A model generated the notes under the pieces. It searched no databases. It saw only the letters and a list, made by a program, of their open reading frames with translations, and was not told the origin of the DNA. Positions 1-8,787 of a DNA stretch of 64,000 nt are shown one piece after another. Numbering within the stretch: the stretch's first letter is position 1; each line of letters begins with the position of its first letter. Both the position numbers and the translations under genes were made by a program. Origin of the DNA: CAWKAO01 sp963847665 (GTDB lineage Bacteria > Actinomycetota > Humimicrobiia > Humimicrobiales > Humimicrobiaceae); contig CAWKAO010000002.1 of assembly GCA_963847665.1 (NCBI GenBank), positions 620,001 to 684,000 on the forward strand. The letters run 5' to 3'.

Positions 1-439
1 CAGCGACTCCAAATCTTTCAGGATCTTCAACTTCTTTTAAAAATATTCTTGCTCCTTCAGTCTGTTCTTTAAAGATATTAATATCTTCCGAGATATTATC
101 TTCAATGATATTGTCACCAAGCATCACAAAAATTTTGTCACCTTCTGCAAAGTTTTCACAGAGTTTTAGAGCATCTGCTATTCCACCCTCGCCTTCCTGA
201 TAAGTGTAGCTAATATCCTTTAATCCAAAATCCTTTCCATTTCCCAGGATCCTTAGAAAATCTCCTGCATAATTACCGCCCGTCACTATCATAATATCCT
301 TAAGACCTGCCCTTACCATAGTAATAAGAGGATAATATATCATGGGTTTGTTGTATACCGGCAAGAGATGCTTGTTTGTAACTTTTGTACAGGGAAACAT
401 CCTTGTGCCCAATCCCCCTGCAAGAATCACACCTTTCAT
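1..439 (-). CDS. rmlA: Glucose-1-phosphate thymidylyltransferase-like nucleotidyltransferase (3' end cut by window)
   Basis: Reading leftwards from an ATG at 439, the frame stays open to the window edge (about 146 residues). The N-terminus has the sugar-nucleotidyltransferase signature GGLGTRMFPCT followed by KHLLPVYNKPMIYYPL, then YQEGEGGIADAL and a GDN motif (VMLGDNII) that contacts substrate and metal in the RmlA/GlmU family. The family joins a sugar-1-phosphate to a nucleotide for cell-surface sugar synthesis. A Shine-Dalgarno AAGGAGAG lies upstream of the ATG. It follows uppP in the same direction with a 42-base gap, consistent with envelope biosynthesis. RmlA is the best match from the LLPVYNKPMIYYPL segment, but UTP-dependent relatives cannot be excluded without the C-terminus. 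Confidence 0.85.
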   Translation of the reverse strand, partial: MKGVILAGGLGTRMFPCTKVTNKHLLPVYNKPMIYYPLITMVRAGLKDIMIVTGGNYAGDFLRILGNGKDFGLKDISYTYQEGEGGIADALKLCENFAEGDKIFVMLGDNIIEDNISEDINIFKEQTEGARIFLKEVEDPERFGVA

Positions 440-481
440 TGTAAAAGCACTCTCCTTTCAAATCAGTTATTTTTTTAACTT

Positions 482-1348
482 TTAGATCTTTCTTATCCCC
501 AAGAGTATGAGAACAATAATTGCGATCACTATACAATATATGGCAAAAAAATTTAAATTTCTGTGTTTAGATATCTTCACTAAAAACCTGATAGAAAAAT
601 ATCCCGATATGTAAGCAAAAATAAATCCTGCAAACATATTGAGGATGGTTACAGGTGATTGACTAAGGATCACATCTGAAGATTTAATCATCTCAAAAAC
701 AAATGCTCCAGATATTACCGGTATTGAAAGCAGCAGTGAAAACCTTACAGCTTCTTCTCTTTTTATACCAAACGCCCTTGTAAAAGATATTGTCGAACCA
801 GACCTTGATATACCGGGGATAATCGCTATTGCCTGCCCTAAGCCTGTTATAAATGAGCTCATATATCCTATTTTTTTAGGATATTGCTTTTTTTGACCAG
901 ATGTAAAGTCATCTGTATTTCTGTCTTCAAATTTCCTGCCCAGTTTTTCCCCAAATATGAGGATAGATGCAGTAATAAGCAGGAAAATACCTACTAAAAG
1001 AGGATTGCTGAAAAGATCATTTACATATCCTTCTAGGAAAATCCCTGCAAATACCGCCGGGATAGTTGCGATTATTATAAATAAGGAAGTCCTGAAATAA
1101 GGTTTATTTCTTTCATCTTTTTTAAATAACCCCAAAAAAAATGACCTTATTATCCTCCATGCTTCCCTGTAAAAGACTGTTATCAATGCAAGCAGGGTTG
1201 CAAAATGAAGCATAACTGTATAATAAACTGGAATATAATCCCATTTAAATAAAAAAGGTATAAGTACAAGATGTCCAGAACTGCTAACAGGAAAAAACTC
1301 TGTAGTACCCTGCACTATTCCTAAGATTATTGCTTTTAAAGTTTCCAA
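482..1348 (-). CDS. uppP: Undecaprenyl-diphosphatase (BacA/UppP)
   Basis: A 288-residue polytopic membrane protein that removes a phosphate from undecaprenyl pyrophosphate, recycling the lipid carrier used for peptidoglycan and other envelope polymers. Both family signatures are present: QGTTEFFPVSSSGH near the N-terminus (the Q/E-xxx-E motif) and PGISRSGSTISFTRA near the middle. Length is normal for BacA. The start is a TTG at 1348 that abuts the tldE stop codon at 1349; GGAG inside the end of tldE serves as ribosome binding site, so translation is probably coupled to tldE. The following gene on this strand is a sugar nucleotidyltransferase. Confidence 0.95.
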   Translation of the reverse strand: METLKAIILGIVQGTTEFFPVSSSGHLVLIPFLFKWDYIPVYYTVMLHFATLLALITVFYREAWRIIRSFFLGLFKKDERNKPYFRTSLFIIIATIPAVFAGIFLEGYVNDLFSNPLLVGIFLLITASILIFGEKLGRKFEDRNTDDFTSGQKKQYPKKIGYMSSFITGLGQAIAIIPGISRSGSTISFTRAFGIKREEAVRFSLLLSIPVISGAFVFEMIKSSDVILSQSPVTILNMFAGFIFAYISGYFSIRFLVKISKHRNLNFFAIYCIVIAIIVLILLGIRKI

Positions 1349-2719
1349 TCAATCTCCGCTGACAGATATTTCTTTTATTAAAATAGAGGGACTGCCGATA
1401 TAACCTCCTGCAGGTAAAAATTTTAGATCTTTACCGATCTTATCAAGGTTTTTACAGAAACTTAAGATATCAGTAGCAATAGTGACTTCTTTTACTGGTG
1501 CTTCTAAAGAACCATTTTTAATAAGGAAACCCTTAGCTCCGACACTCATCTGTCCCGAAATAGGATTAGTCCCTGAGTGAAGTCCTATTATATCGGTTAC
1601 AAAAAATCCTCTATTCACATTTTCAAATATATTTTCCGTTTCCTGTCCAGATGGTTTGATATAGAAATTTGAAACACCTATCTGGGGTGAAGACCTATAT
1701 GATGCACGTACAGCATTGCCGGTTGTAAGCTTTTTATCCTTTCTTGCTGAACTTACATCATATAAGTAAGTCAACAAGATACCCTCGTCAAAAACAAGTG
1801 TTTTGCCTTTTGGGACCCCTTCCCCATCAAATGGCCTTGATGCAAGTCCATCAATAAGAGTACCGTCATCCATTATTGTAACGTCCCTTGTAAACAATTT
1901 TGTGCCTATTTTATCCTTAAAGAGGGATTTGCCCTTTTGCACCTCATCAGCAGCAAGTACACCTGCGATAACCCCTAAAAACTGGTCAGCCACAAAAGGA
2001 TCAAGTACAAGGTCCAGGACCTGAGATTTGATCTTTTTTGCTCCGAGAAGCCCTACTGATCTCTTAACTGCATTTTTTGCAATATCCTCTATTTCCAGGC
2101 TCCCCGGTTCTCTCGTGTAGCCAAAGTAATCTCCAGTTGATACATCCCCTTTCTCCCGGGCGATAACACTCAAATAGATAAAAGAGGACGTATAGCTGTA
2201 GCTGTCAATAAATCCAAGAGAATTTACCAACGCTACCTCAGATATACTGTCTTCATAAATCAGGTTATTGACACTTTTTATTCTTTTATCACTTTTTAGC
2301 GCAATTGATTCAAGGTTTTTAGCGAGAGAAATTTTATCTTCAGTATTATAGGAACTTATCTTATCAGAAAATAATCTTTTTCTGTCGATTGTATTTATCG
2401 GATATAAAAATTCATTGTTTTTTGGCAATGCATTATATTCATCTTCTGCAGTAAAGCTGCTATTTTCAATAGCCTTTTTTATGCAATCATCAATTGCTTC
2501 TTCAGTCAGGTTTGAGCTATATGAATAACCCATTCTATTATTCTTAAAAACCCTTATCCCTATACCCATCGTATCCGAAAAGGACAGGTTTTCGACATTT
2601 CCATTAAATATTTCTATTTCATTGTTTAGTGATGAATCTCCATACACTTCGAATTCATCAATGGATTCTGATGATAGTTTCAAGGAGATCTTTTTGCATA
2701 AAGATAATATATTATTCAT
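1349..2719 (-). CDS. pmbA: TldE/PmbA-type metalloprotease subunit
   Basis: A 456-residue protein of the TldD/PmbA family. TldE (PmbA) forms a heterodimer with TldD that degrades unfolded peptides and processes modified peptides in the cytoplasm. The N-terminal half has the usual layout (an early acidic VYGDSS/EIEIFNG segment and GIGIRVFKNNRMGYSYS), and the C-terminus has the family pattern GQMSVGAKGFLI. It lacks an HExxxH zinc motif, as expected for the TldE partner. It lies 6 bases downstream of tldD and directly precedes uppP, so tldD-pmbA-uppP reads as one transcription unit. Confidence 0.92.
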   Translation of the reverse strand: MNNILSLCKKISLKLSSESIDEFEVYGDSSLNNEIEIFNGNVENLSFSDTMGIGIRVFKNNRMGYSYSSNLTEEAIDDCIKKAIENSSFTAEDEYNALPKNNEFLYPINTIDRKRLFSDKISSYNTEDKISLAKNLESIALKSDKRIKSVNNLIYEDSISEVALVNSLGFIDSYSYTSSFIYLSVIAREKGDVSTGDYFGYTREPGSLEIEDIAKNAVKRSVGLLGAKKIKSQVLDLVLDPFVADQFLGVIAGVLAADEVQKGKSLFKDKIGTKLFTRDVTIMDDGTLIDGLASRPFDGEGVPKGKTLVFDEGILLTYLYDVSSARKDKKLTTGNAVRASYRSSPQIGVSNFYIKPSGQETENIFENVNRGFFVTDIIGLHSGTNPISGQMSVGAKGFLIKNGSLEAPVKEVTIATDILSFCKNLDKIGKDLKFLPAGGYIGSPSILIKEISVSGD

Positions 2720-2725
2720 CTGATT

Positions 2726-4105
2726 TTAAGTACCCCCAACAGTGATATCGCTGACAAGTACGGTCGGCTGGCCGACTTCATTAGCAATAGACTGGCCCGA
2801 TTTACCGCAAAAACCCGGAGCAAACTTGAGATCATTTCCGACCATTTCAATCTTTTTTAAAATCTCGGGACCATTACCTATAAGCGTGGCGTTTTTTATT
2901 GGTTCTGAGATTATGCCTTTGTTTATAATATATCCCTCACTTATCCCAAAAACGAAATCCCCCGTTGCTGGATCGACCTGCCCTCCTGCAAACTCCTTGG
3001 CATAAACACCTTTTTCAACTGAAGCTATAATGGCTTCCGGTTCAGTAGTACCTTTTTCTATATAAGTATTTGACATCCTGGGTATTGGTATATCTCTGTA
3101 CGACTGTCTTCTTCCATTTCCGGTCTGTTCAGTTTTCAACTGCTTTGCTGACCTGTGATCGACAATATATTTCTGCAGAATACCATCAGATATTAAAACA
3201 TTTTTTTGAGACGGAAATCCTTCTCCGTCAAAAATATATGAACCCCAGTGAGTCCGCATGGTCGGGTCATCTATTGCAGTGACATTTTTTGAAGCTATGC
3301 TCTTACCGATCTTGCCCTTAAATACAGAGGCGTCTTTGACTATTGCATCACCTTCCAGCCCATGCCCGCAGGCTTCATGAAATATAACTCCGCCAAAAGC
3401 TGGTCCGATCACTACCGGAAGTTTCCCGACAGGAGCATCTATAGCATCAAGCATCGTCACTGCTATTCTTGCAGCTTCAGTCGCTGTGTTTGAGAGGTCC
3501 TTTCCCTGCAATATTTCATATCCTGTTGTCCTGGCAATTGATTTATACCCGGTCCTCCTGACTTCTCCTCTGGCAGCGACAACATTTACAGCTAAAAACA
3601 CTTTTGTAATTATTTCATGGCTAAAAAAACCTTCAGAATTTGCGATATAGACCTCTTCTTCAATATCAGAAAGGCTTGCGGTGACCTGTATGATTGAAGT
3701 ATCATACTCTCTTGCGGTCTTATCTATGGACGTGATGTATTCTTTCTTCTTTCCCTGTGAAATACTGGAAGGCAAAATGACCACTTTATAACAGGAACTA
3801 CCTTTTTTTTCTTCAAGGTCAATTATTTTTACTATTTTGGTATCACTTATTGCAGCACTTAATATTTTTGCTGCATTAAGTATCTTCTCCTTCTCTATGG
3901 AATCTACAAAGGCAAAAAAAGTACTATCGTTTTTTATAAGGCGTAGGCCGCACCCAAGTTCAAATCCGCTATTTATTTTCTCTATTTTTCTATCTTCAAG
4001 CCTGAGGTTGTTCAGATTTCTCTTCTGAATAAAGATCTCTGAAAAATCTCCACCAGTTTTCAGGATAATATCAAGTATTTTACTTATAATTTTTTTATCT
4101 ATCAT
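2726..4105 (-). CDS. tldD: TldD metalloprotease catalytic subunit
   Basis: A 459-residue protein. The zinc-binding HExxxH motif appears as HEACGH at residues about 243-248, inside the family segment GGVIFHEACGHGLEGD. The C-terminal region contains DFVFGISEGYII and NDLKFAPGFCGKSGQ, also typical. TldD carries the active site of the TldD/TldE protease. The ATG at 4105 has no clear Shine-Dalgarno site. A TATAAT-like sequence lies about 30 bases upstream on this strand (near 4137-4142) without a convincing -35 box, so the promoter call is weak. First gene of the tldD-pmbA-uppP unit. Confidence 0.95.
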   Translation of the reverse strand: MIDKKIISKILDIILKTGGDFSEIFIQKRNLNNLRLEDRKIEKINSGFELGCGLRLIKNDSTFFAFVDSIEKEKILNAAKILSAAISDTKIVKIIDLEEKKGSSCYKVVILPSSISQGKKKEYITSIDKTAREYDTSIIQVTASLSDIEEEVYIANSEGFFSHEIITKVFLAVNVVAARGEVRRTGYKSIARTTGYEILQGKDLSNTATEAARIAVTMLDAIDAPVGKLPVVIGPAFGGVIFHEACGHGLEGDAIVKDASVFKGKIGKSIASKNVTAIDDPTMRTHWGSYIFDGEGFPSQKNVLISDGILQKYIVDHRSAKQLKTEQTGNGRRQSYRDIPIPRMSNTYIEKGTTEPEAIIASVEKGVYAKEFAGGQVDPATGDFVFGISEGYIINKGIISEPIKNATLIGNGPEILKKIEMVGNDLKFAPGFCGKSGQSIANEVGQPTVLVSDITVGGT

Positions 4106-4234
4106 ATGCAGAATAAAAAATAAATAATAGGCACAACATTATAGCATCTACCTATTAAAAATAATTCCAGATTTTTTATTAACTTTTATTTTGAGTAAAT
4201 TTTTATTTTATCGGCTTAAATATGTAAATATCTA

Positions 4235-4597
4235 TCATGAAAGGTAATCTTCTGTCTTTTTGGCAGCTGATTTACTTTCTTTAACTATGTCTTTGACTTT
4301 GCCTGCAGTTTTTTCGATCTTTTTCTTTCCCTTCTGGGCTATTTCTTCACCCATCATCCTTAATTCTTCAAATCTCTGTTTACTTGCTTCTGTAAAATCT
4401 CTTGTCTTCTCCATAAGGTCAGCTATATTTTCTTTTCCTGTTTCAAGCAGCATTTCGCCCTTTTCAAGCAGTTCCTGCCTTATTTCCTTCCCTGGCTTTG
4501 GAGCAAATAAAATACCGATTACCGCACCTATTGCCATACCGGCTAATAGCGCAAAAGCCACTCCTCCTGCATTACTTTTACCTGATTCAGAACCCAT
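4235..4597 (-). CDS. YtxH domain-containing small membrane protein
   Basis: A 120-residue protein with one N-terminal hydrophobic segment (residues about 12-30, including LAGMAIGAVIGILFAPKPG) followed by a Lys/Glu-rich amphipathic helical tail. The pattern GxLFAPKxGKExR is the signature of YtxH-like proteins, which accompany general stress responses in Gram-positive bacteria; their molecular role is not defined. AGGAGG sits just before the ATG at 4597. It lies 28 bases downstream of a DUF948 protein on the same strand, a pairing known from the Bacillus ytxGH region, so the two probably form an envelope-stress pair. Confidence 0.85.
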   Translation of the reverse strand: MGSESGKSNAGGVAFALLAGMAIGAVIGILFAPKPGKEIRQELLEKGEMLLETGKENIADLMEKTRDFTEASKQRFEELRMMGEEIAQKGKKKIEKTAGKVKDIVKESKSAAKKTEDYLS

Positions 4598-4625
4598 ACA
4601 AACCTCCTGTTTCTAATTCTAATAT

Positions 4626-5024
4626 TTATTTATTCTTGTCTTCTGTTTCTTTGTCTCTATTTTTCTCTTTGTTTGCAGATTTTTTTACACCATCAGCGAT
4701 CCCAACACCTGCGCTTATAAGTTTTATAATAGGATTTGTAATAATGATCCTTGCGAGCCGTACTATTTTTTCAAGCTGTTCCACGATCGAGCTTACACTT
4801 TGAGTAAGATCACTTATAGATCCTATCTCACTATTCAGGTGAGATACTGTACTGTTCAATTTTTCTACCATAGGCACAAGACTCTCATTTAATTTTTCCA
4901 AAAGATTTCTTGCCCTGTTCACAAGCCTGAAAAGTGGAACGGAAACGATAATCGCCACTATTGCAAATGCAGAGATCAGGATGATCGCTACAAGCCCTAC
5001 GATTTCTATTGATGTCATGTTCAC
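4626..5024 (-). CDS. DUF948-type (YtxG-like) membrane protein
   Basis: A 132-residue protein with a single N-terminal transmembrane segment (residues about 7-30) and a long predicted coiled coil containing heptad-like LLEKLNESL/VEKLNSTVSHLNSEIGS, followed by a short second hydrophobic stretch (IIITNPIIKLISAG) and a charged tail. This is the layout of the DUF948 family. It is the upstream partner of the YtxH-like gene. Function is not established in the family; an envelope scaffold or stress role is inferred from the pairing only. Confidence 0.8.
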   Translation of the reverse strand: MNMTSIEIVGLVAIILISAFAIVAIIVSVPLFRLVNRARNLLEKLNESLVPMVEKLNSTVSHLNSEIGSISDLTQSVSSIVEQLEKIVRLARIIITNPIIKLISAGVGIADGVKKSANKEKNRDKETEDKNK

Positions 5025-5151
5025 CTCAGATCTTTATAAAAAGAATTCAATTTTTACATTTATAACATTATATTAATTATGTTACTATTATTCAAAAAAT
5101 AATAAAACTAAACTATAATATCCTGTATAGAGTATAAACTAAAGCAAGGGA

Positions 5152-5802
5152 GTGAAATTGAAAAAGTCTGTGCAGTCTCAAAGAATAAAAAATTCTTATT
5201 TTTTCTTTATCGTGACAATTATAATATCATTATTATTTTCAATTGTTGTTTCGGTTTCTTGTTCTGCTATTCTTTCCCAACCAGGTACCTCTGCCAGTGG
5301 TGAAGGTAATAATAATGATCCAGGAGCTATCACCGAAGACCCTTCACAGGATACAATGGGACTTGAAGAAGAGACCATTCCTTCAGTTGATTACCAGAAT
5401 GCAACAATAGGGGCGGAAATGATCGGTGCTATCCCCTCATTTTTATGCACGAACGAGGATAATTATATTAAAATAGAGATAACAAATACTTCTGATTTTG
5501 CCTGGAGAAATGAAAGACCTGGTGAAGTAAGGCTTGGTTACCATTATTATGGCCAGGATGTGGAATATGTTGATTATGATGGTACCCAGAGGACCCTCTT
5601 GCCAAAAGTAGTAAATCCGGGAGAGACCATCAATGTCATCATGCTTATAAATGATATCGTAAATCCAGGGACCTATGTTTTACAAATTGACCCCGTTCTT
5701 GAGGGTAACGAAGTCCCTGAGGATAATTTTTGGTTTTCTTCAAAAGGCATTGAGATGATCCAGGGACATGTATATTTTGGTGAATGCGGAGTACCGGAAT
5801 AA
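5152..5802 (+). CDS. Predicted secreted lipoprotein with Ig-like domain
   Basis: About 216 residues. A basic N-terminus and a hydrophobic segment (IIISLLFSIVVSVSC) suggest a signal peptide ending at a lipobox-like VSC, although position -3 is Ser rather than Leu. A low-complexity Ser/Gly/Asn linker follows, then a roughly 130-residue beta-rich domain (TNTSDFAWRN, GEVRLGYHYY, VVNPGETINV, NPGTYVLQIDPV) that resembles Ig-like sandwich domains of bacterial cell-surface proteins. Start: GTG at 5152 lies too close to the AAGGGAG at 5146-5152; TTG at 5158 has a normal 5-base spacing and is the likelier start. It stands alone between divergent and convergent neighbours. Function unknown. Confidence 0.7.
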   Translation: MKLKKSVQSQRIKNSYFFFIVTIIISLLFSIVVSVSCSAILSQPGTSASGEGNNNDPGAITEDPSQDTMGLEEETIPSVDYQNATIGAEMIGAIPSFLCTNEDNYIKIEITNTSDFAWRNERPGEVRLGYHYYGQDVEYVDYDGTQRTLLPKVVNPGETINVIMLINDIVNPGTYVLQIDPVLEGNEVPEDNFWFSSKGIEMIQGHVYFGECGVPE

Positions 5803-5821
5803 TATTAATAACTTACCGAAG

Positions 5822-6661
5822 TTAAGCGCAGCTCTTTATTATATAGATAAAATCCTTTTGTTTTATTTTTACGTCTTCAACCTTTTTTAAATCAGGTGGT
5901 ATTTTTTTTAAAGTTGATTTTTCAAGTTTAGGGACCACTTTATACCGGTTAATGTGGCTTAAAAACTCAATATCGTTGCCATTGGTCACTTTTCTTAATG
6001 AGCGGGCAGAACACGATTTTTCGAGTGCGCTATTTATATCAAATTCACACAGTGCTGCACTCAATACCAGCTTAGCAGTGTCTGAGAATTCATAGCTGTA
6101 TGGCCTTGTAAGCATGAACTTTATTGCAAGACCAGCAGTATAAGCATCATCATATGCGACCTTCCCTTTTTCACCTGAACAGAGAAGTAAGATGTCCTTG
6201 AACCCGGAACTTGCTGATTCTATTAAATACTGCATTACGGTGTTAAGGTTTAAGATCGATAATGCATATACCTCGCTGAAATCTTTTGCAGCAAAAAAGG
6301 ATCGTGTGCCATTGGTTGTCATTAGAATAAAACTTTTATTTTTTAGAGGAATCTCTGATATTTCCAAAGGTGAATTGCCGTAATCAAAACCTTCAGGAGC
6401 AATACCACCTTCTTCACCGCAGAGTAAGTGATCTGGAAAAAGACTTTTTAAACCAAGTGCTTCTGGTTTATTGCTGGCAATGATCACCTTTTTACCGCCA
6501 CAGGCCAGCATTGTCGCTATCGTGGAGGTCGCCCTGATGGTATCTATAACTGCACATATGCAATTAGATGTGTCTACTTCAGCTAAAGCTCTTTCTTCAA
6601 AGTAGTTGGTAAGTATCACATGAACTTTTATTTTTTTGATTTTGCTGTAATCGAAGACCAC
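5822..6661 (-). CDS. comB: 2-phosphosulfolactate phosphatase family protein (ComB-like)
   Basis: A 279-residue protein with the ComB signatures in order: VIDTIRATSTI, GEEGGIAPEGFDYGNSPLE, and LMTTNGTRSFFAA. The archetype removes phosphate from 2-phosphosulfolactate in coenzyme M synthesis, but homologues are common in bacteria without coenzyme M, where the substrate is uncertain. The GTG start at 6661 is separated from the purC stop by one base, so it is translated with purC. No other coenzyme M biosynthesis genes are visible, so the biochemical role here is open; the family assignment is firm. Confidence 0.88.
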   Translation of the reverse strand: MVFDYSKIKKIKVHVILTNYFEERALAEVDTSNCICAVIDTIRATSTIATMLACGGKKVIIASNKPEALGLKSLFPDHLLCGEEGGIAPEGFDYGNSPLEISEIPLKNKSFILMTTNGTRSFFAAKDFSEVYALSILNLNTVMQYLIESASSGFKDILLLCSGEKGKVAYDDAYTAGLAIKFMLTRPYSYEFSDTAKLVLSAALCEFDINSALEKSCSARSLRKVTNGNDIEFLSHINRYKVVPKLEKSTLKKIPPDLKKVEDVKIKQKDFIYIIKSCA

Positions 6662-6662
6662 T

Positions 6663-7556
6663 TTAGTCCAGCTCGAATTTCTTTCCTATTAATTTTTCAT
6701 ATGCAGTTATATACCGGTCGGATGTCTTTGCCACTACCTCAGGCGGTAATTCAGGTGGAATGGAATTCCTGTCCCAATCAGTACCTAGTAGATAATCCCT
6801 TACAAACTGCTTGTCATAACTATTCTGCTGCCTGCCTGGTTCATAATCTTCAAGAGGCCAGAACCTGGAGGAATCGGGTGTAAGCACCTCATCGACAAGG
6901 ATCAGGTCGTCATCTACAGAACCAAATTCAAATTTTGTATCAGCTATTATTATATCCCTGCCTAAAGCATATTTTGCTGCTTTCTTATATAATTCCAGGC
7001 TCATCGTACTTAACAGACCTATTGTGTCAGAGCCAAACTTGTTTTTAGCTTCCTTGATCGTCAGCAACATATCATGCCCGACCTCCGCTTTAGTCGTTGG
7101 AGTGAAAACAGGCTCTGGAAGTATTTCACATTGCTTCATACCTGGAGGTAGGATAGTATCACCAATAGAACCTGTTTTTTTATACTCTTCCCATCCAGAA
7201 CCGGCTAAATATCCCCTGACAACACATTCAATCGGATATATATCAGCTTTTTTTACCAGAACAGATCTGTCTTTTAAAATGTCATCATAATTTTCAAATA
7301 CAACTGGAAATTTTTTCACTTCAGTCTCTATTATATGGTTTGGGATTATATCTTTTAAAAATTCAAACCAGAAATTTGATATCTTATTTAGAACCGCTCC
7401 TTTAAATGGAATCAGTGATGGCAAAATATAATCAAAGGCAGATATCCTGTCGGTGGTGACAATAAGAATCTTATCTTCAAATGAAAACATCTCCCTGACT
7501 TTGCCGCTCTTTATTTTTTCAATGCTTCCAAGATTTACTTCACCCACTAATCTCAT
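6663..7556 (-). CDS. purC: Phosphoribosylaminoimidazole-succinocarboxamide (SAICAR) synthase
   Basis: A 297-residue enzyme of de novo purine synthesis that joins CAIR and aspartate using ATP. Recognisable blocks: SGKVREMFSFEDKILIVTTD with DRISAFDYILP, IECVVRGYLAGSGWEEY, PVFTPTTKAEVGHD, and DTKFEFG near the C-terminus. Length fits the longer (yeast/Thermotoga-like) branch of PurC. The ATG at 7556 follows an AAGGAGAT site. Other pur genes are not next to it; it lies between a glycerate kinase and comB in a run of five same-strand genes. Confidence 0.95.
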   Translation of the reverse strand: MRLVGEVNLGSIEKIKSGKVREMFSFEDKILIVTTDRISAFDYILPSLIPFKGAVLNKISNFWFEFLKDIIPNHIIETEVKKFPVVFENYDDILKDRSVLVKKADIYPIECVVRGYLAGSGWEEYKKTGSIGDTILPPGMKQCEILPEPVFTPTTKAEVGHDMLLTIKEAKNKFGSDTIGLLSTMSLELYKKAAKYALGRDIIIADTKFEFGSVDDDLILVDEVLTPDSSRFWPLEDYEPGRQQNSYDKQFVRDYLLGTDWDRNSIPPELPPEVVAKTSDRYITAYEKLIGKKFELD

Positions 7557-7593
7557 TGCTTATCTCCTTTTGAACAAATATTATAATAAAAAA

Positions 7594-8775
7594 TCAAACT
7601 CTCCTGTCACCTTTCTTTTCGAATCTTTTAACAGTAGCTAAGTAAAACTTTATTATTTCCCTGGCTGTTGTAAAGAGGCATTCCCCTCCATGGCTTATAG
7701 CTTCATCCAGAGTCATTATCTTATTAATTGTATCAAAATTACCGGAAAATAATCCAAGCTTATTTTTTGGGAGCTTATTATAATCGACATCAACTGAACC
7801 ATTAATAGTTATTACCGGTACTCCGTACTTTTTTGCTGTTTTTGCAACTCCATAACCGCTTTTACCTGAATATGTCTGTTCATCCATGGCACCTTCTCCA
7901 GTAATGACAAGATCGGCATTTTTTATCTTTTCTGTAAGTCCCGTTAGATCTATTATAAGGTCAGCACCCGGTAATAGTTTTGCATCTAAAAAAGCTACAA
8001 GTCCCGCACCCAATCCTCCTGCGGCGCCACCGCCTTTTATTTCACTTATATCTTTTCCAAGATCTTTTTTTACAATATCTGCAAAATTGACAAGTCCGCG
8101 ATCAAGCAAGGCAACAGTACTTCTATCTGCTCCTTTCTGCGGTCCGTATACAAAAGCAGCACCATTTTTACCATATAGCGGATTGTCAACATCACATGCA
8201 ACCGAAATATCAACACTTTTTATTGAAGGGTCCATACCGGAAACATCAATACGTCTTATAAATTCCAGCTGTTTTCCACCCATTCCTAAGATCTTTCCGG
8301 ATTCATCATAGAACCTTGCACCGAGCGCCTGAGCCATGCCCATACCTGCATCATTAGTGGCACTACCCCCGATCCCTATGATTATTTTTTTACAACCGAT
8401 TTCAAACGCTTTTTTTATAAGTTGGCCTGTGCCAAAAGTCGTGGTATTCATGGGGTCCCTCTTTTCTTCAGGCAACAGCCACAGACCTGAAGCTGCCGAC
8501 ATCTCTATAATAACAGTGCTGGTTTTATCTAATACTCCAAACTTTGCTTTTACTGTATCATTTACGGGGCCGTTTACTTCAAGATATATATATCTTCCGC
8601 CATAACTTTCAACAATAGTATCTACTGTCCCCTCTCCACCGTCAGCCATCGGACTTACCAGTACTTCTATTCTCTTATCAATATCATAGATCGCATCCCT
8701 GATTATTTTACATACTTTTTGAGCAGATATATTTCCTTTGTATTTATCACATGCGACAACGATCTTTACAGGCAT
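7594..8775 (-). CDS. glxK: Glycerate kinase (GlxK/GarK family)
   Basis: A 393-residue kinase that phosphorylates D-glycerate with ATP. The N-terminus KIVVACDKYKGNISAQKV and PMADGGEGTVDTIV are diagnostic, as are GIGGSATNDAGMGMAQALG and LVITGEGAMDEQTYSGK. Start choice: a GTG at 8781 is in frame but only a base or two from the AAGGAG at 8784-8789; the ATG at 8775 has proper spacing and fits the family N-terminus, so it is used here. The gene sits 12 bases downstream of mtnP and upstream of purC, suggesting a small-molecule salvage operon. Confidence 0.93.
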   Translation of the reverse strand: MPVKIVVACDKYKGNISAQKVCKIIRDAIYDIDKRIEVLVSPMADGGEGTVDTIVESYGGRYIYLEVNGPVNDTVKAKFGVLDKTSTVIIEMSAASGLWLLPEEKRDPMNTTTFGTGQLIKKAFEIGCKKIIIGIGGSATNDAGMGMAQALGARFYDESGKILGMGGKQLEFIRRIDVSGMDPSIKSVDISVACDVDNPLYGKNGAAFVYGPQKGADRSTVALLDRGLVNFADIVKKDLGKDISEIKGGGAAGGLGAGLVAFLDAKLLPGADLIIDLTGLTEKIKNADLVITGEGAMDEQTYSGKSGYGVAKTAKKYGVPVITINGSVDVDYNKLPKNKLGLFSGNFDTINKIMTLDEAISHGGECLFTTAREIIKFYLATVKRFEKKGDRRV

Positions 8776-8787
8776 ATTCACTCTCCT

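Noticed and set aside
1803..2024. Plus-strand open frames within pmbA, tldD, glxK, lysC and others
   Set aside because: They are antisense shadows of strongly supported minus-strand genes.
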